The translations under genes were made by a program, and so were the position numbers. From assembly GCA_040830545.1 (NCBI GenBank), contig JBFOMB010000092.1, positions 1-8,415 on the forward strand: a stretch of DNA of 8,415 nucleotides, read 5' to 3'. Under the pieces are notes generated by a model. That model was not told where the DNA came from and made no database searches. It saw only the letters and a program-made list of their open reading frames with translations. Positions 5,933-8,415 of the stretch are shown one piece after another. This DNA comes from HXMU1420-2 sp040830545. GTDB lineage: Bacteria; Pseudomonadota; Alphaproteobacteria; Rhodobacterales; Rhodobacteraceae. Every line of letters begins with the position of its first letter. The first letter of the stretch is position 1.

Positions 5933-7809
5933 CAGTTCCCGCCGTGTTGCCCGCCAACGCCACCCGTTGCCAGGCTGGCCTGTACGGCATTCAGCGCCTG
6001 CTGGTCGATCTGCGGGTTCGCGCGGCTTTGGGCGTCTGCCATGAACGCTTGGAACAACGCGTTTGAAAGGGCCTGATTGGCCTCGGTCTGGGCTGCATCG
6101 CGGAAGGCTTGTATTTCCGCTGTGTCTTCGGCTTCCAGCACCGCGTCCAGCCGCACGACCTGCACGGTTGCGCCTGCGCCGATGGTGCGGATTTCGCCCG
6201 GCTCCATCTCAAACACCTGCTGCATGAAATCCGGCGCGGTGCCGTCGATGAAGGCGCGACGCATCAGGCCGTTTTCCACACGGGCGTTCAGGCCTGCAGT
6301 GTTGAAGTCGCCAGTCTCACCGTCCAGTTGCTCGATGGCAGCAGCGGCCTGTTCTTCCAGCGCCGAGCGGGTCGCGCTTTCCGTCCAGTCGGCCACCACG
6401 GCGTCGCGTGCACTGTCAAAGGGTTCCGGGCGTTCGGGCAGGGTTTCATCCAGCCGCAGGGCGAACAGCCCGCCATCCTCAAGGAATGCGATTTCCGGGA
6501 AATCGTCGGCTGTGACCGTGGCCGCCGCACGGCGGAACGAGTCATAAGCGGCAACGCCTTCGGTCGTGGTTGCGGTCCATTCGATCTGGCCCAGTTCCGC
6601 CTCGGTTTCATCCGCCAGTTCTTCCAGCGTCGCGCCCCCGGCCAGCAAGTCATCAAAGGACTGCGACTGTGCGTCGATCAGGCGACGGGCGCGGTCCGAG
6701 GCCAGTTCATCCCGCAACTCCGGCAGGGCGTCTTCGTAACTCGTCGTGCGCGCCGCCAGCGATCCGTTGACCCGGAACAGGGCGGGGCCCAGCGAGGTGG
6801 GCAGCGGGCCAACCACGTCGCCCGTGCCAGCGGCAAACACCGCCTCACTTGCGTCACCCAGATCCTCGACTGTCACGTCGCCCAGATCGATGTCCGTCAG
6901 GGTCAAGCCGCGATCCGCGACCAGCACCTCGAACGTTGTACCACCGACCTCAATCTGCGCTTTGGCGTCCTGTGCTTCAGCTTCGTCGGAGAAGACCAGC
7001 CGTTCCACCAGCCGACGCTCTGGCACTTTGTAAGTCTCGGCCCGCTCGTCATACAGCGCGCGCAGGGCCGCATCGTCCATCTCCACCTCGTCGATCAGCA
7101 TCTCAGGTGTCAGGATGGCGTAGGTGATTTTCTTCGTCTCAGGCAGGCGGAAGCTGTCGCCGTTTTCTTCGAAATACGCCTGCAGTTCAGCTTCGGTCGG
7201 GGCGGGCAGGGGCTCTGCCAGATCAGCCGAGGTCAGCCCGGCCCAGGTGAAACTGCGCCGCTCGCCTACGTAAGCGATCAGCGTGTCGGTAAAGGTTGAC
7301 GGCATGTCCGCCGCAGCCACAACCGCGCCCTGCACCAGTGTGCGGGCGCTTTCTGCGCGCAGATCGTCCTCGAACTGGGATTCGCTCAGGCCTGCCTGTT
7401 CCAACGAGAACCGGTAAGCCTCGCGATCAAAGCTGCCGTCGATGCCCTGAAACGCCGGGATCACCACCAGTTCGCGCGCCACCGTCTCATCGCCGACGGA
7501 GACGCCGATATTGGCAACCTCTTCGTCTAGCGCGGCCAATGCCACCAGACGACCCAGTACCAGCTGATCAATGCCAAACAGTTGCGCCTGTTCCATGGTC
7601 AACGGCTGGCCGGTTTGCGCCTGAAACGCGTTCATTTCACGCTGTAGCTCGCGGAAATACTCGTCCACCGTGATCGGTTGATCACCTACCCATCCAACGG
7701 TGCGCAGGGTGCCGGTCAGCCCGGTCGCCCCGAACCCACCAAGGCCAAGGATCAGAAGACCCATGAGGATCCAGATAAAGGTTTTAGACAGGCTGTTTTC
7801 TTTGGCCAT
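5932..7809 (-). CDS. ppiD: PpiD-like membrane-anchored periplasmic foldase (SurA_N / parvulin-type)
   Basis: A predicted inner-membrane protein of 625 aa whose bulk faces the periplasm and helps newly exported proteins, including outer-membrane barrels, to fold. Residues 1-9 are a short cytoplasmic tail, and about 10-33 are a single transmembrane anchor (FIWILMGLLILGLGGFGATG). A SurA_N-type chaperone region follows: GDQPITVDEYFRELQREM at 42-59, then FDREAYRFSLEQAGLSESQF at 127-146. A parvulin-like segment lies at about 220-385 (KKITYAILTP, VPERRLVERLVF, GDVVGPLPTSLGPALFRV). The C-terminal half is acidic and helical, ending in a Gly/His-rich tail. Length and architecture match E. coli PpiD (623 aa). 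The parvulin domain looks divergent, so isomerase activity is uncertain and a chaperone role more likely. The start is supported by AGGGGG four bases before the ATG. The stop overlaps the trpE start. Confidence 0.9.
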   Translation of the reverse strand: MAKENSLSKTFIWILMGLLILGLGGFGATGLTGTLRTVGWVGDQPITVDEYFRELQREMNAFQAQTGQPLTMEQAQLFGIDQLVLGRLVALAALDEEVANIGVSVGDETVARELVVIPAFQGIDGSFDREAYRFSLEQAGLSESQFEDDLRAESARTLVQGAVVAAADMPSTFTDTLIAYVGERRSFTWAGLTSADLAEPLPAPTEAELQAYFEENGDSFRLPETKKITYAILTPEMLIDEVEMDDAALRALYDERAETYKVPERRLVERLVFSDEAEAQDAKAQIEVGGTTFEVLVADRGLTLTDIDLGDVTVEDLGDASEAVFAAGTGDVVGPLPTSLGPALFRVNGSLAARTTSYEDALPELRDELASDRARRLIDAQSQSFDDLLAGGATLEELADETEAELGQIEWTATTTEGVAAYDSFRRAAATVTADDFPEIAFLEDGGLFALRLDETLPERPEPFDSARDAVVADWTESATRSALEEQAAAAIEQLDGETGDFNTAGLNARVENGLMRRAFIDGTAPDFMQQVFEMEPGEIRTIGAGATVQVVRLDAVLEAEDTAEIQAFRDAAQTEANQALSNALFQAFMADAQSRANPQIDQQALNAVQASLATGGVGGQHGGN

Positions 7810-7813
7810 GATG

Positions 7814-7819
7814 CCCCCT
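7814..7819 (-). promoter_or_regulatory. Ribosome binding site of the PpiD-like gene
   Basis: The minus strand reads AGGGGG followed by CATC and the ATG at 7809. This supports the chosen start of the first gene of the operon. Confidence 0.55.
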
Positions 7820-7836
7820 GAACGGTTCTGGACTTG

Positions 7837-7865
7837 TCTCTACGCGGACCCGGGAAGGGGGGCAA
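7837..7865 (-). promoter_or_regulatory. Candidate sigma-70-type promoter of the ppiD-trpE-desuccinylase operon
   Basis: On the minus strand TTGCCC (7865-7860) and TAGAGA (7842-7837) are spaced by exactly 17 bases, in the 71-base gap between the aminotransferase stop and the PpiD-like start. The -35 hexamer matches TTGACA at four positions, and the -10 matches TATAAT at three, including the first two bases. The expected transcription start is about 20 bases before the ATG. The aminotransferase reads in the same direction, so read-through from upstream is also possible. Confidence 0.35.
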
Positions 7866-7880
7866 GCGCAGAAGCTGGGT

Positions 7881-8415
7881 TCAACATAAGGTCGCGGTGC
7901 GCAGCCGGTCGATCACGGTTTCGAGACCGGCGCGATCCGCATTGGCAAAGGCGATGCGCAGATGGCGTTTTCCGTCTGCGTCACCTGCGGGCGTGAACAT
8001 GGTGGCGGGCAGAACCAGCACCTGAGCTTCGGCCACCAGACGGCGGGCAACCTCGTCCGAGGGCAAGTCGTAGGGGTGTTCGACATAGGCGAAATAGGCA
8101 CCGATCCCTTTCAACTGCCAGCCCTGATCTGACAGCCGCGCCAACCCGTCCTGCAGCGCGGCGCGACGGTCGAGGATTTCCAGCCGCTCGCCTGCCAGCC
8201 AGTCGCGCAGATTCCGCATTCCCCAAAGGGCCGCACGCTGCCCCACCTGACTTGGGCAGATGGTGACGGTGTCCAGATACTTCTCGATCTCCGCTATCAG
8301 GCCCTCGCTGGTGGCAATGGCCCCGACGCGATGCCCGGTCAGGCGGTAGGATTTGGAGAAGGAATACAGGTGTACCAGCGTATCGTCCCAGTCGGTGACG
8401 GCAAACCGCCCACGG
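7881..8415 (-). CDS. PLP-dependent class I/II aminotransferase, C-terminal part (cut by the window edge)
   Basis: The frame is open from the TGA at 7881-7883 to the window edge, giving the last 177 or so residues; the N-terminus lies outside the window. The visible part begins RGRFAVTDWDDTLVHLYS. It contains the PLP Schiff-base lysine in the fold-type I motif SFSKSYRLTGHRVGAI (Lys codon 8352-8354). The C-terminal small domain ends with LPATMFTPAG, then HLRIAFANADRAGLETVIDRL, whose Arg in HLRIAF is the usual binder of the substrate carboxylate. It transfers an amino group between an amino acid and a 2-oxo acid in the cytoplasm; the specificity cannot be read from this part. The GTG at 8246 is internal and not the start, because homology continues upstream through the PLP motif. 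It is co-oriented with the foldase gene 71 bases downstream. Confidence 0.9.
   Translation of the reverse strand, partial: RGRFAVTDWDDTLVHLYSFSKSYRLTGHRVGAIATSEGLIAEIEKYLDTVTICPSQVGQRAALWGMRNLRDWLAGERLEILDRRAALQDGLARLSDQGWQLKGIGAYFAYVEHPYDLPSDEVARRLVAEAQVLVLPATMFTPAGDADGKRHLRIAFANADRAGLETVIDRLRTATLC

Noticed and set aside
6109..7299. Long plus-strand open frame opposite the PpiD-like gene (396 aa)
   Set aside because: Also an antisense shadow. The minus-strand frame has a transmembrane anchor, SurA_N features and a ribosome binding site.

Overview
The window is high-GC DNA. Its gene families suggest an alphaproteobacterium of the Rhodobacterales (Roseobacter/Rhodobacter group): a stand-alone Hint_2-type protein, two porins of the YGxLNP/GQGSM type, and a SurA_N/PpiD-type foldase directly upstream of trpE. 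This placement is inferred from family resemblance, not from a database search. No phage, IS element or CRISPR array is visible, and the layout looks mainly chromosomal and housekeeping.

Layout, left to right. A strong rho-independent terminator for the minus strand sits at 1-27. Two tandem minus-strand genes for paralogous outer-membrane porins follow (about 78-1187 and 1347-2534). Upstream of them is a minus-strand tRNA-Leu(UAG) at 2661-2745. A small plus-strand gene (2895-3371) encodes a minimal Hint-domain protein and converges, 7 bases apart, with a minus-strand gene for a zinc-dependent succinylglutamate desuccinylase/aspartoacylase-family enzyme (3379-4413). That enzyme is the last gene of an apparent minus-strand operon: ppiD-like foldase (5932-7809), trpE (4424-5932), desuccinylase. 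The foldase and trpE overlap in TGATG, and only about 10 bases separate trpE from the likely start of the desuccinylase. At the right edge lies the C-terminal half of a PLP-dependent class I/II aminotransferase (7881 to beyond 8415, minus strand).

The most notable observation is in the porin pair. The first porin has an in-frame TAA at 153-155. Reading through it in the same frame gives 24 more residues that match the end of the paralogue and finish on a terminal Phe, the classic outer-membrane beta-signal, just before the terminator. The second porin has the reverse oddity: its beta-signal (FGTRWVF) is followed by 21 polar residues instead of a stop. One paralogue therefore stops too early and the other too late. 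Other points are a Ser where the Hint family has its catalytic Cys, trpE sitting without trpG beside a hydrolase gene, and two perfect inverted repeats between genes. I see no clearly new multi-gene system.
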